From Flavobacterium chryseum (GTDB lineage: Bacteria > Bacteroidota > Bacteroidia > Flavobacteriales > Flavobacteriaceae), in assembly GCF_004362015.1 (NCBI RefSeq), contig NZ_SNWW01000015.1:1-62350 (forward strand): a DNA stretch of 62,350 bases, given 5' to 3'. The position numbers were made by a program, and so were the translations under genes. The notes below the pieces were generated by a model. That model was not told the origin of the DNA. It saw only the letters and a list, made by a program, of their open reading frames with translations, and ran no database searches. This document shows positions 43,439 through 51,602 of the stretch, piece after piece. The stretch's first letter is position 1. Every line of letters begins with the position of its first letter.

Positions 43439-46400
43439 TTATTTTATTGATGGTGTTATTTTAAATTGATACTGATAGGTTTTGCCTCTTAACAAATATT
43501 TTTCCATTGGCCATGCCTGCCAGCTGTCGATTCCGCCAACGCCCATTTGTTTGTAATCAATTTTTAAACTTGTTAAATCTCTTTCTTTCAATTCTGCGGC
43601 GTGTCGTTGGTCTTTTTTCAAACCGTCGTCTAAATCTTCGGTTAAATAATGTAATGCTGTTACGGCCAATAAATCATCAGAAGTAACTGTTATTTTCAAT
43701 TTATTATTTGATAATTCTAACCAGCGAACATCGGTTTTATTTCCGGTTTCCTGCGGACGGATGTACGGATAATATTGCTCTGAAACGGTTTGGTTGTAAA
43801 TACCAACTTGCGAACTGTAATTTCTGTCGATGTAATTTTCGTGTGGGCCTCTTCCGTAATAACTCATATTGCTAAAATCTTTAGGAACAATAATTTCCAT
43901 ACCAAATCTTGGCAAAACAGGTTGTTCTTTTGTTTTATCTATATTTAATTGCTCTTTTACGGCTAATTCTCCGTTACTGTTTATCTCATAATTGAGTTCT
44001 AAAGTCGAAGATACGGAAGTTAAATTATACGTTGCTTTTACCAGAATTTTATTGTCTTTTGTAGCAGAATAGTTCCAGCTTACAAGCGTTGGATTTTCTG
44101 TAGCCTCTTTCCAGGCTTTTAAGGTTATCTGAAGATTGGCTCCAAAATCGTTGTCGTTTGGTGCTCTCCAAAAATTGGGACGCAATTGATAGCCTTCTTT
44201 TATAATTGGCAGATTATTAAAGCTGTAACCACTAATAAATCCTGTTTTTTTATCAAATGTTATTGTTGCTTTATCACTTTTGAATACTGTATTATTTATG
44301 TTTTTTTCAACCGTAATTTTTGATGCTCCCTGAATTTTTATATCATTTTTCCAGGTTCCTTTATACGCCAATTGTTCTGTTGCGATTTGAAAACCTTTTG
44401 GTAAAAATGGTTCATCTTGTTTGATGTGATAGGTTACGACTATAAAAGCTTCCTGAAATTGTTTTTCTTCTACATTAACAGGTAGTTGAAACGTTTTAAA
44501 TTCATTTGATTTGATGTCTAAATTATCAATCGTTCCCATTGCATCGTCTTTTCCGTCTAAAACTAATTTCCAGTGTAAACTAACATTGCTTAAATCTTTA
44601 AACGAAAATTCATTGTACACTTTGATCGTAGCTGTTGCCTGATTTTCCCAGGAAGTTAAAATATTTTGCAGTACATTTCGCATTTCAAGCGCGTGTGGGT
44701 TCGGTTTTCTGTCTACCGTAAATACGCCGTTGTTTACAAAGTTGTTGTCGCTTTTTACATCTTTTGGACCAAAATCTCCGCCATAAGCCAAAATACGAGT
44801 TCCGTCTGGCAGTATTTTATAAACCGACTGATCGATCATGTCCCAAATAAAACCTCCCTGAAAGTTTGGATGTTTTCTGTATACATCCCAATAATCTTTA
44901 AAATTCCCCATTGAATTCCCCATTGCATGCGCGTATTCGCACTGAATGTAAGGTCTTGACGGATTTGGATTTGCGAGAATATATTCTTCCATTTTATTTG
45001 GAGAACTGTACATTGGGTCGATAATATCAGAATCCCATTCAAATTTTAAATCTTTTCCGTCCCAAGCGCCCGCAGTTGCTCTTTCGTACTGTATTGGTCT
45101 TGATTTATCGCGGTTTTTAATCCATAAATAACCTCTGTAAAAGTTATAACCGTTTCCTGCTTCGTTACCCATACTCCAGATAATAATAGAAGTATGATTT
45201 TTATCTCTTTCGATCATACGCTGCATACGCTGAATGTGCGCCAATTCCCAGTCTGGTTTATTACCCAGCGTTTTGGTAATATCGTAACCCATTCCGTGCG
45301 ATTCGATATTGGCTTCATCAACTACATAAATTCCGTATTTATCGCATAATTCGTAAAAATATTCATCGTTTGGATAATGCGACATTCTTACCGCATTGAG
45401 ATTAAATTCTTTCATCAATTTAATATCTTGTTCCATTCGTTCTCTTGAAATTGTTTGTCCTGTTAGCGGATCAACTTCATGACGGTTTACTCCTTTTATA
45501 TAAACGGCTTTTCCGTTTACTAAAAGTTGTCCGCCTTTGATTTCTACTTTTCTGAATCCAACATTTTGATTGATAACTTCAATAACGTTTCCTTTTTTAT
45601 CTTTTAGAAGAAATGTGATTTGATATAAATTCGGAATCTCCGCGCTCCATTTTTTAGGATTATCTACGACAAAATCAAACGTTTGTTTTTCGTTTAAAGC
45701 AGAAATATTTTTTGAGGTAATAATCTTGTCGCCCTCTTTTAGCTGAACGTCTAAAGTATAGTTGTCGTTTTTATTTAAATAAGAGAATTGAGTGGTGATT
45801 TTTAAAGTTCCGTTTACGTAAGAAGCATCAAGATCCGGAATAATTTCATAATCTTTTAAATGTGCTTTGTTTCTGGCAACCAGATAAGAATCACGTGTAA
45901 TTCCGCTCATTCTCCACATATCCTGACATTCTAAATACGAACCGTCGTTCCACTTCATTACTTGCAATGTGATGGTGTTTTTTCCGGTTTTTACGAATTT
46001 GTTTAAATTGAATTCTGAAGGTAATTTTCCGTCTTCGCCATAACCCACGTAAACACCGTTTACCCAAACCGTAAGATTTGATTTTGCCGTTCCTACGTGA
46101 AGAAAAATATCTTTTCCTTCCCATGATTTATCAATTGTAATTTCTTTTCTGTAAACGCCTGTCGGATTGTATTTTGTTGGCACAAACGGGGGATTTGGCG
46201 CCATTAAATAATCAAAATCGTAGGTTGTATTTACATAAACCGGATATCCGTAACCGTTTACATCCCAGCTTGCCGGAATTTTAAAATTATCCCAGGCTGA
46301 ATCGTTAAAAGTGCTTTTTTCAAAATCTTTTGGCAAATCATTCGGACTATCTACGTATTTAAATTTCCAAGGTCCGTTTATATCCAAATAGTTTTTAGAT

Positions 46401-46579
46401 TCTCTCCATTCATTTTTAGCGGCCAATGCTTCATTTTCAAAAACATAATAAGCAGCATGCATGGGCTCTCTATTATCTTCATTGATTTTTTCATTTTGCC
46501 AAAACGGAACTTTTTCCTGCGCATTAACGGCTACTATTGAAGCAATTAGTAATGTTAATATGGATATTGTTTTTTTCAT
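43439..46579 (-). CDS. GH2 beta-galactosidase (LacZ type)
   Basis: A 1046-aa enzyme with a signal peptide (1-20, ending VNAQ), so periplasmic rather than cytoplasmic. Five LacZ domains are present: sugar-binding jelly roll, two Ig-like domains, the barrel and beta-gal small chain. The acid/base Glu is in WSMGNEAGNGYNF and the nucleophile Glu in YIQCEYAHAMGNSMG. FRKVEIKGGQLLVNGKAVYI marks the entry to the barrel. It would remove galactose from complex-type antennae, exposing GlcNAc for the neighbouring GH20 encoded 6 bp downstream. Confidence 0.94.
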   Translation of the reverse strand: MKKTISILTLLIASIVAVNAQEKVPFWQNEKINEDNREPMHAAYYVFENEALAAKNEWRESKNYLDINGPWKFKYVDSPNDLPKDFEKSTFNDSAWDNFKIPASWDVNGYGYPVYVNTTYDFDYLMAPNPPFVPTKYNPTGVYRKEITIDKSWEGKDIFLHVGTAKSNLTVWVNGVYVGYGEDGKLPSEFNLNKFVKTGKNTITLQVMKWNDGSYLECQDMWRMSGITRDSYLVARNKAHLKDYEIIPDLDASYVNGTLKITTQFSYLNKNDNYTLDVQLKEGDKIITSKNISALNEKQTFDFVVDNPKKWSAEIPNLYQITFLLKDKKGNVIEVINQNVGFRKVEIKGGQLLVNGKAVYIKGVNRHEVDPLTGQTISRERMEQDIKLMKEFNLNAVRMSHYPNDEYFYELCDKYGIYVVDEANIESHGMGYDITKTLGNKPDWELAHIQRMQRMIERDKNHTSIIIWSMGNEAGNGYNFYRGYLWIKNRDKSRPIQYERATAGAWDGKDLKFEWDSDIIDPMYSSPNKMEEYILANPNPSRPYIQCEYAHAMGNSMGNFKDYWDVYRKHPNFQGGFIWDMIDQSVYKILPDGTRILAYGGDFGPKDVKSDNNFVNNGVFTVDRKPNPHALEMRNVLQNILTSWENQATATIKVYNEFSFKDLSNVSLHWKLVLDGKDDAMGTIDNLDIKSNEFKTFQLPVNVEEKQFQEAFIVVTYHIKQDEPFLPKGFQIATEQLAYKGTWKNDIKIQGASKITVEKNINNTVFKSDKATITFDKKTGFISGYSFNNLPIIKEGYQLRPNFWRAPNDNDFGANLQITLKAWKEATENPTLVSWNYSATKDNKILVKATYNLTSVSSTLELNYEINSNGELAVKEQLNIDKTKEQPVLPRFGMEIIVPKDFSNMSYYGRGPHENYIDRNYSSQVGIYNQTVSEQYYPYIRPQETGNKTDVRWLELSNNKLKITVTSDDLLAVTALHYLTEDLDDGLKKDQRHAAELKERDLTSLKIDYKQMGVGGIDSWQAWPMEKYLLRGKTYQYQFKITPSIK

Positions 46580-46613
46580 TTTTGTTTTTTTATTCTCTGC
46601 CTGGTGTTTTGTT

Positions 46614-46746
46614 TTAACACATAGAACATAGATTTTAAAGTTAAAAAAAAAAGATATTTCACTTTTATAAATTTACAGAGCAATGTAAAATTAGTGTCTT
46701 TATTTTAATCTTGTGAGAGAAAAAATCTATGTTTCTATGTGTTTAA
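46614..46746. repeat. CACATAG element, copy 2
   Basis: Left end TTTAACACATAGAACATAG (46613-46631) with one base missing; right end CTATGTTTCTATGTGTTTAA (46727-46746). Inner sequence is more diverged than in copies 1, 3 and 4 but keeps TTTCACTT and the length of 133 bases. Palindromes P2 and P3 follow at once. Confidence 0.75.
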
Positions 46747-46762
46747 AATATTAGTTTTAGTT

Positions 46763-46863
46763 TGTCATTTCGACGGAGGAGAAATCACACTAGAAATTCC
46801 GTTCCGAACGTCTCCAATCTCTGTAGAGTTACTTGCGGAGATTTCTCCTCCGTCGAAATGACA
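46763..46863. repeat. GTCATTTCGACGG long inverted repeat, P2
   Basis: A perfect 24-bp inverted repeat: TGTCATTTCGACGGAGGAGA at 46763-46782 (on to 46786) and its complement at 46840-46863, with a central CACTAGAAATTCCG segment. It belongs to the same family as P1, P3 and P4. Confidence 0.85.
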
Positions 46864-46904
46864 ATATTGCGTTTATTTTGTGTTAGTCTTTGCCGGGTTT
46901 CATG

Positions 46905-46988
46905 TGATGTCTCATTGCTCGAAATGACAAAAATGAGGTCAATCTTTGTCGAATTACGAGTGTGATTTCTCCTCCGTTGAAATGACAA
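46905..46988. repeat. Partial palindrome copy, P3
   Basis: CTCGAAATGACAAAAATGAG and, 30 bases on, GAGTGTGATTTCTCCTCCGT with TGAAATGAC repeat the right arm of P2 without a matching left arm, a half element or fused remnant. Confidence 0.65.
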
Positions 46989-46996
46989 AAAATGCT

Positions 46997-48025
46997 TTAT
47001 TTATCCCAGGACATTTTAAATTTTGCATCTTCCATTCTGTGCCCTTTTTCATCATCTGAAACAGCGTAATTAAAACCTGATCTTAAACTGTAACCTGCAT
47101 ATTCTCCGTTTTTATTTAAGGCGATAAAACCAACTTGCAGATATTCCATGTCTTTGTGGTTTTTGTGTTTGTTGTAAATGCGTTCTGTAATTTCTTTACA
47201 GGCATCAAACGGTGATTTTCCCTGACGCATTAATTCTACAACCATGGCGCTTCCTGCGGTTCTAATAACGGCTTCACCTAAACCGGTTGCTGCAGCGGCG
47301 CCAACTTCATTATCCAGAAAAAGACCAGCGCCGATTATTGGGGAGTCACCAACACGTCCGTGCATTTTCCAGGCGGCGCCACTTGTCGTACAGCCTCCGG
47401 CAAGATTTCCATCTTGATCTAACATTAGCATGCTTATAGTATCGTGATTTTCTATATTGATTACGGGCTTGTATTTAGAATCTTCCAACCATTTTTTCCA
47501 GTCTTTTTCAGATTCCGGAGTTAGTAAATTTTCTTCTTTAAATCCTTCTGACAATGCAAATTGCAATGCACCTTGTCCGGCTAACATTACATGGGGCGTA
47601 TTTTGCAATACTCTTTTTGCTACAGAAATTGGATGCATTATACCTTGTAGAAAACAAACGGATCCACAATTACTATTATGATCCATAATACAGGCATCCA
47701 AAGTTACTTTTCCTTCGCGATCCGGATATCCTCCATAACCAACACTGCGGACATTCGGATCTGCTTCAGGAATTTTGAGACCGGCTTCGAGCGCATCTAG
47801 GGCTGATTTTCCGGCTTTTATTTGTTTCCAGGTCTCCTGATTGGCAGGTAAACCATGATTCCATGTCGAAATTACAATTGGCTTTTTTGTTTTTTTTGAA
47901 GAAAATTTTAATTGGCCTTCATTTTCATCTTCGTGATTTTTTGCAAATCCGCTAAAACCCAAAACAGAAGTTGCGGCTAATGTGCCTAAAGTTGCTTTTT
48001 TTATAAAATTTCTTCTGTTTGACAT
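46997..48025 (-). CDS. N4-(beta-N-acetylglucosaminyl)-L-asparaginase (glycosylasparaginase)
   Basis: An N-terminal-nucleophile amidase that cleaves GlcNAc from Asn, the last step in N-glycan breakdown. It is made as a precursor that cuts itself before a Thr, here in ENHDTISML (about residue 194 of the 342-aa form); the Flavobacterium meningosepticum enzyme has the same HDT site. GRVGDSPIIGAGLFLDNEVG and the GLGEAVIRTAGS block are family hallmarks. I chose ATG 48025 (MSNRRNFIKKATLGTLAATS), which gives a twin-arginine-like secretion signal. A longer frame to 48118 would run into repeat copy 3 and adds no sensible sequence. Confidence 0.94.
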   Translation of the reverse strand: MSNRRNFIKKATLGTLAATSVLGFSGFAKNHEDENEGQLKFSSKKTKKPIVISTWNHGLPANQETWKQIKAGKSALDALEAGLKIPEADPNVRSVGYGGYPDREGKVTLDACIMDHNSNCGSVCFLQGIMHPISVAKRVLQNTPHVMLAGQGALQFALSEGFKEENLLTPESEKDWKKWLEDSKYKPVINIENHDTISMLMLDQDGNLAGGCTTSGAAWKMHGRVGDSPIIGAGLFLDNEVGAAAATGLGEAVIRTAGSAMVVELMRQGKSPFDACKEITERIYNKHKNHKDMEYLQVGFIALNKNGEYAGYSLRSGFNYAVSDDEKGHRMEDAKFKMSWDK

Positions 48026-48056
48026 TTTGCTTATTTTTATCTTTATCTTGATTTTC

Positions 48057-48201
48057 AACACATAGAAACATAGCTTTTGAAACTGTATAAAAGGCGTTTC
48101 ACTTGCATTAATATACATATTTATGTGTGGAAACTTGATTCTTTATGTATTGTTTTTATATTGTTTCTTACACATTTTAACCTATGTTTCTATCTGTTTA
48201 A
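48057..48201. repeat. CACATAG element, copy 3
   Basis: Left end CAACACATAGAAACATAG (48056-48073), right end CTATGTTTCTATCTGTTTAA (48182-48201). The inside carries AAAAGGCGTTTCACTTGCAT as in copy 4. It fills the gap between the glycosylasparaginase gene and the upstream hydrolase-like gene. Confidence 0.8.
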
Positions 48202-48211
48202 AAACGATCTG

Positions 48212-49291
48212 CTATTGTAAAATTGCTTTTGTTTCTTTGATCATTTTCAAATTACTCTCTGTCAATGCGTTTCCGTCAAAGAAAGAAACTCCTACGGCTC
48301 CATTTTCTTTGGCGAGAAGAATTGCTTCTTTTAGTTCTTTATCAGATTTTAATCCCGGAATGTAAATTCCTGTATTAATTTTTGTTTTTTTATCTTCTAA
48401 ATCGGCAACTCCTTGTTTTGTAGCGTAACCAACCCAGTCAATTTCTTCGTTATAAAAACTATGGTAAATCATTGGATAAACTTCGTCTATATTCCATTTA
48501 TCCCAACGCTGGCGTACCATATGATCTGCCATTTCCGGATAAGGAAATACTGCTGCAGTTAATTTTTTATTGTGTTTATGGGCAATTTTATAAGCATCAT
48601 TTACAATGGCCTGTATCGCATTTAATCTGAAATTTTTCCATTCCGTATCAATAGAAGTATTGTGGCTTTCTTTTGGATTTTTATGGTGAATTCTTTCAAA
48701 TGCTTTGATACATTCATCGCAATAACAAAAATCAAACTGAGGTAATTCTACATCCTGAACCAGGTTGTATTTTGGCAATAAACTGATTGGTAAAAAGATG
48801 TCCGGGAAACGAATATAATCTAAGTGAACACTTTCGATCCCGTCTACTTTTGCCAGTTCTTCAACTAAATTTAAAACGTGTTCTCTGGATTCTTTTCTGG
48901 TTGGGCATAACCATTGGTAATAATCGACATAAGGGCGGTTATCAAAACATGATTTTCCTTCTTTGCTGACCATATACCAATCCGGATGCTTTAACGCAAG
49001 TGAATCTCCGGGTCTGTTCATCGCCATAATCCAAGCGTGTACTTTTAAACCTTCTTTTGTGGCTAAAGGCACTATTCTTTTTAAGAGTTTTGGATCTGTT
49101 GTTGTATTGATTAATACTTCATCGATTCCGCCATCCTTATATTTTTTGAATTCTTTTGAATAGTCTGCGTCTGATTTTTTGGCGTCTGCGGTTGTCCAGA
49201 CTCCAAATTTAAAAGTGGTTTGTTCTTCTTTTTTAGCACAAGAAAAAATACTAAATGCCAATAAAAAAAGTAATAGTTTTGGTAGTTTCAT
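48212..49291 (-). CDS. Putative glycoside-hydrolase-like lipoprotein (GHL10/family-10-like barrel)
   Basis: A 359-aa lipoprotein (lipobox IFSC near residue 18). The body looks like a TIM barrel of the GHL10/DUF187 kind. FGVWTTADAKKSDADYSKEF opens it, WLCPTRKESREHVLNLVEEL and GIESVHLDYIRFPD form the conserved centre, and WNIDEVYPMIYHSFYN is near the end. Members are linked to glycan or peptidoglycan loci, but reactions are mostly unproven. An endo-acting role would fill the gap of a missing GH18/GH85 endoglycosidase; that is a guess. It lies 6 bp from the CBM9-like gene. Confidence 0.72.
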   Translation of the reverse strand: MKLPKLLLFLLAFSIFSCAKKEEQTTFKFGVWTTADAKKSDADYSKEFKKYKDGGIDEVLINTTTDPKLLKRIVPLATKEGLKVHAWIMAMNRPGDSLALKHPDWYMVSKEGKSCFDNRPYVDYYQWLCPTRKESREHVLNLVEELAKVDGIESVHLDYIRFPDIFLPISLLPKYNLVQDVELPQFDFCYCDECIKAFERIHHKNPKESHNTSIDTEWKNFRLNAIQAIVNDAYKIAHKHNKKLTAAVFPYPEMADHMVRQRWDKWNIDEVYPMIYHSFYNEEIDWVGYATKQGVADLEDKKTKINTGIYIPGLKSDKELKEAILLAKENGAVGVSFFDGNALTESNLKMIKETKAILQ

Positions 49292-49297
49292 AGTGGT

Positions 49298-50365
49298 TTA
49301 GTTTGCTATTATTTTGCCATCCTGCCTGATAATATAGGTTTGATTAGAAAAAGGACTTTTTACCGAAATATTATATCCTGTTGCATGATTTTCAATTACT
49401 GGTTTTAAAATTTTGCCGTCGACACTAATGGTTTCTTTAGTAAGACTGGCTAACGTTTTTGCCCAGGTTTTATTTTTCTGATAATATTCTTTTTGAGCTC
49501 TGTATAAATTGTACAACTCCCATTTTACTTTTTCGTCCTGCGGAATTGTAAAGTTTTCTATTCCATCTTTGGAAGAAAAATAAACATATCCCCATTTTTC
49601 CGGTTCATGCATATTGATGACTCCCATTGGTGACCAAACCCAGTTGTATTCTGGCAAAAACTTACCTTCAGCATCTTTTTTGCGTTCGTAATTACCATTA
49701 TTTAAGCTGTGTTGCCAGTTTACTCTTGAAAAATTAACTCTCCAGAATTTATCTGCGGGTACATTTTTTTCATTATAAGATGTTCTATAAGATGCCCAGG
49801 GAATTGCCATTTCTAATACCCAACCTTCATCAGTATCGTTTGGGTTATTAAGCGTTCCTTTGATTTTTACCGCTGATTTCAGGCCTGGAATATTCCAGTC
49901 GTTTAATACAACATTATCATTTTCTCTATATGGTTTTGACAGAAACAGATCCCAGGCGGTATTTAAAGCATTAATTTCTAATTCATAATAGTTAAAAGTG
50001 TCGCTATCGGGATCTATAAAAACTTCAAAATCGTTGTTGTAAAAAATAATGGTGTCTCGTTGTTTTAAATTTGCCCAAACATTTGGCTCATCAAGCTTTG
50101 CTATTATATAAAAATTGGTTTCATCCCAGAGCATTTTAACTTTAGTTCCATATTTTGGTTTTACGTTATTCTCTATATCTTCAAAAAGATCGGTCCAATC
50201 TGTTTTGATCCACGCAGCGTCAGATTCGTCGCCATCAATTACGATTTGATTTGTTGTTTTTGCAGCTACATAAGTTTTGGGTATAATTGTTTTTTTCGAT
50301 TGTGAATATGCACTAATCGAAAGAAATCCTAAAACCACTGTTAACTTTACTAATTTTAAACGCAT
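49298..50365 (-). CDS. Secreted carbohydrate-binding family-9-like protein
   Basis: A 355-aa protein with signal peptide (1-21). The main domain resembles family 9 carbohydrate-binding modules (IVIDGDESDAAWIKTDWTDL, followed by VKMLWDETNFYIIAKLDEPN), the standard opening of the fold. A C-terminal helix and short beta tail follow. No catalytic residues are apparent. In the operon it lies between GH130 (11 bp) and the GHL10-like gene (6 bp), so it likely helps bind glycan at the cell surface or in the periplasm. Confidence 0.82.
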   Translation of the reverse strand: MRLKLVKLTVVLGFLSISAYSQSKKTIIPKTYVAAKTTNQIVIDGDESDAAWIKTDWTDLFEDIENNVKPKYGTKVKMLWDETNFYIIAKLDEPNVWANLKQRDTIIFYNNDFEVFIDPDSDTFNYYELEINALNTAWDLFLSKPYRENDNVVLNDWNIPGLKSAVKIKGTLNNPNDTDEGWVLEMAIPWASYRTSYNEKNVPADKFWRVNFSRVNWQHSLNNGNYERKKDAEGKFLPEYNWVWSPMGVINMHEPEKWGYVYFSSKDGIENFTIPQDEKVKWELYNLYRAQKEYYQKNKTWAKTLASLTKETISVDGKILKPVIENHATGYNISVKSPFSNQTYIIRQDGKIIAN

Positions 50366-50376
50366 GCTTTTTATTT

Positions 50377-51342
50377 CTATAAACTATTATCTTTTGTAAA
50401 CTGAATTACCTCACTTAATTTACCAAATGCTATTGCTACAGCGGTATCTGCTGCACCATAGTATACGGCCAGTTTATCTTCTTCTGTATTATGCAAAGCG
50501 GCGCATGGGAAAACTACATTTGGTACGTCTCCTACCATTTCATAAATTTCTGCCGGCCCTAATAAATACGGCTGTGTTCTGTATTTTACTTTATCAGGAG
50601 AATCAACATCTAAAAGTGCTGAACCCATTGCATAGCGAAAACCATTGCAGGTATTGATAACGCCGTGGTAGATCATCAACCAGCCTTCTTCGGTAAGAAT
50701 CGGGATTGGTCCTGCTCCTACTTTGGTACATTGCCATGCGCTTTGTTCAAAAGGAGATGGTTTCATTACCAAACGGTGTTCTCCCCAATATTTCATATCC
50801 GGGCTGTAACTGATCCATATATCTCCAAAAGGTGTGTGTCCGTTATCACTCGGACGGCTTAACATCGCGTATTTTCCGTTTATTTTTTGTGGAAATAAAA
50901 CTCCATTTCTGTTGAAAGGCAAAAAAGCATTTTCACATTGAAAAAATTCTTTAAAGTCGAAAGTATATCCAATACCAATTGTTGGTCCGTTGTAACCGTT
51001 ACACCAGGTAATCCAGTAGCGATCTTCGATAAAAACAACGCGAGGATCGTATTTATAAGCTGATTCGATCATTTCTGTATTTCCGGATTGCATTACGATT
51101 GGTTCATGGTTAATGTCCCAATCGATTCCGTTTTTACTAAATCCGGCAAAAATATTCATTTGAACCGCTTTGTTATCACATCTGAAAACACCTGCAAATC
51201 CGTCTCCAAAAGGAACTACAGCACTATTAAAAATACTGTTTGATGTTGGTATAGCATATCTGTCAATAATTGGATTTTCAGAATATCTCCACATTACGTC
51301 GTTGCTGTTTTCGGGTCTGTCTTGCCAAGGAATTGTACTCAT
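50377..51342 (-). CDS. GH130 beta-mannoside phosphorylase
   Basis: A 321-aa cytoplasmic-type enzyme without a signal peptide that phosphorolyses beta-1,4-mannosides. The five-bladed propeller is visible from WRYSENPIIDRYAIPTSNSI and VFRCDNKAVQMNIFAG, with the conserved DPRVVFIEDRYWITWCNGYN. The neighbours suggest the N-glycan core disaccharide Man-beta-1,4-GlcNAc as substrate, giving mannose-1-phosphate and GlcNAc; related enzymes in Bacteroides N-glycan loci do this. Lack of a signal implies import of the disaccharide first, perhaps by the adjacent Na+ symporter (51603). Confidence 0.86.
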   Translation of the reverse strand: MSTIPWQDRPENSNDVMWRYSENPIIDRYAIPTSNSIFNSAVVPFGDGFAGVFRCDNKAVQMNIFAGFSKNGIDWDINHEPIVMQSGNTEMIESAYKYDPRVVFIEDRYWITWCNGYNGPTIGIGYTFDFKEFFQCENAFLPFNRNGVLFPQKINGKYAMLSRPSDNGHTPFGDIWISYSPDMKYWGEHRLVMKPSPFEQSAWQCTKVGAGPIPILTEEGWLMIYHGVINTCNGFRYAMGSALLDVDSPDKVKYRTQPYLLGPAEIYEMVGDVPNVVFPCAALHNTEEDKLAVYYGAADTAVAIAFGKLSEVIQFTKDNSL

Positions 51343-51393
51343 TATCTCTTTCGTTTTTTGTTTGTTGTTTTTGTCTAAAGCTTTGTGTTTTAT

Positions 51394-51532
51394 TTAAACA
51401 CATAGAAACATAGTTTTTGAAAACGCATAAAAGGCGTTTCACTTGCATTAACACACATAGCTATGCGTGAGAAACTAGTTTCTTATTGTATTCTATTTTA
51501 AACATTTAAATCTATGTTTCTATGTGTTTAAA
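51394..51532. repeat. CACATAG element, copy 4
   Basis: Ends TTAAACACATAGAAACATAG (51394-51413) and CTATGTTTCTATGTGTTTAA (51512-51531). The internal AAAAGGCGTTTCACTTGCAT and GCGTGAGAAACTAGTTTCTT match copies 1 and 3. A short remnant of the palindrome family (TTTGTCATTCCAAGTAATGA, 51554-51573) follows. It lies between GH130 and the Na+ symporter. Confidence 0.82.
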
Positions 51533-51602
51533 ATATTATTCTTGCTACTACGCTCAATTTTGTCATTCCAAGTAATGACAAACTGTAACTGCTATATCTT
51601 AA

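Noticed and set aside
46836..46900. Possible intrinsic terminator of the GH2/GH20 unit
   Set aside because: The GH2 gene runs the other way from this point (it starts at 46579 on the minus strand), so the palindrome is upstream, not downstream, of it; it can only lie behind the glycosylasparaginase's preceding region.
46762..46988. Short frames on both strands rich in Arg (RRRRNHTRNS type)
   Set aside because: They are translations of the palindromic repeats P2 and P3.
48026..48118. Extended N-terminus of the glycosylasparaginase
   Set aside because: The extension overlaps the CACATAG repeat copy 3 and would bury the twin-arginine-like signal.
48212..49291. Assignment as GH163 or GH18 endoglycosidase
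   Set aside because: It is too short for GH163 and lacks the GH18 DxxDxDxE pattern; the GHL10-like description fits better.
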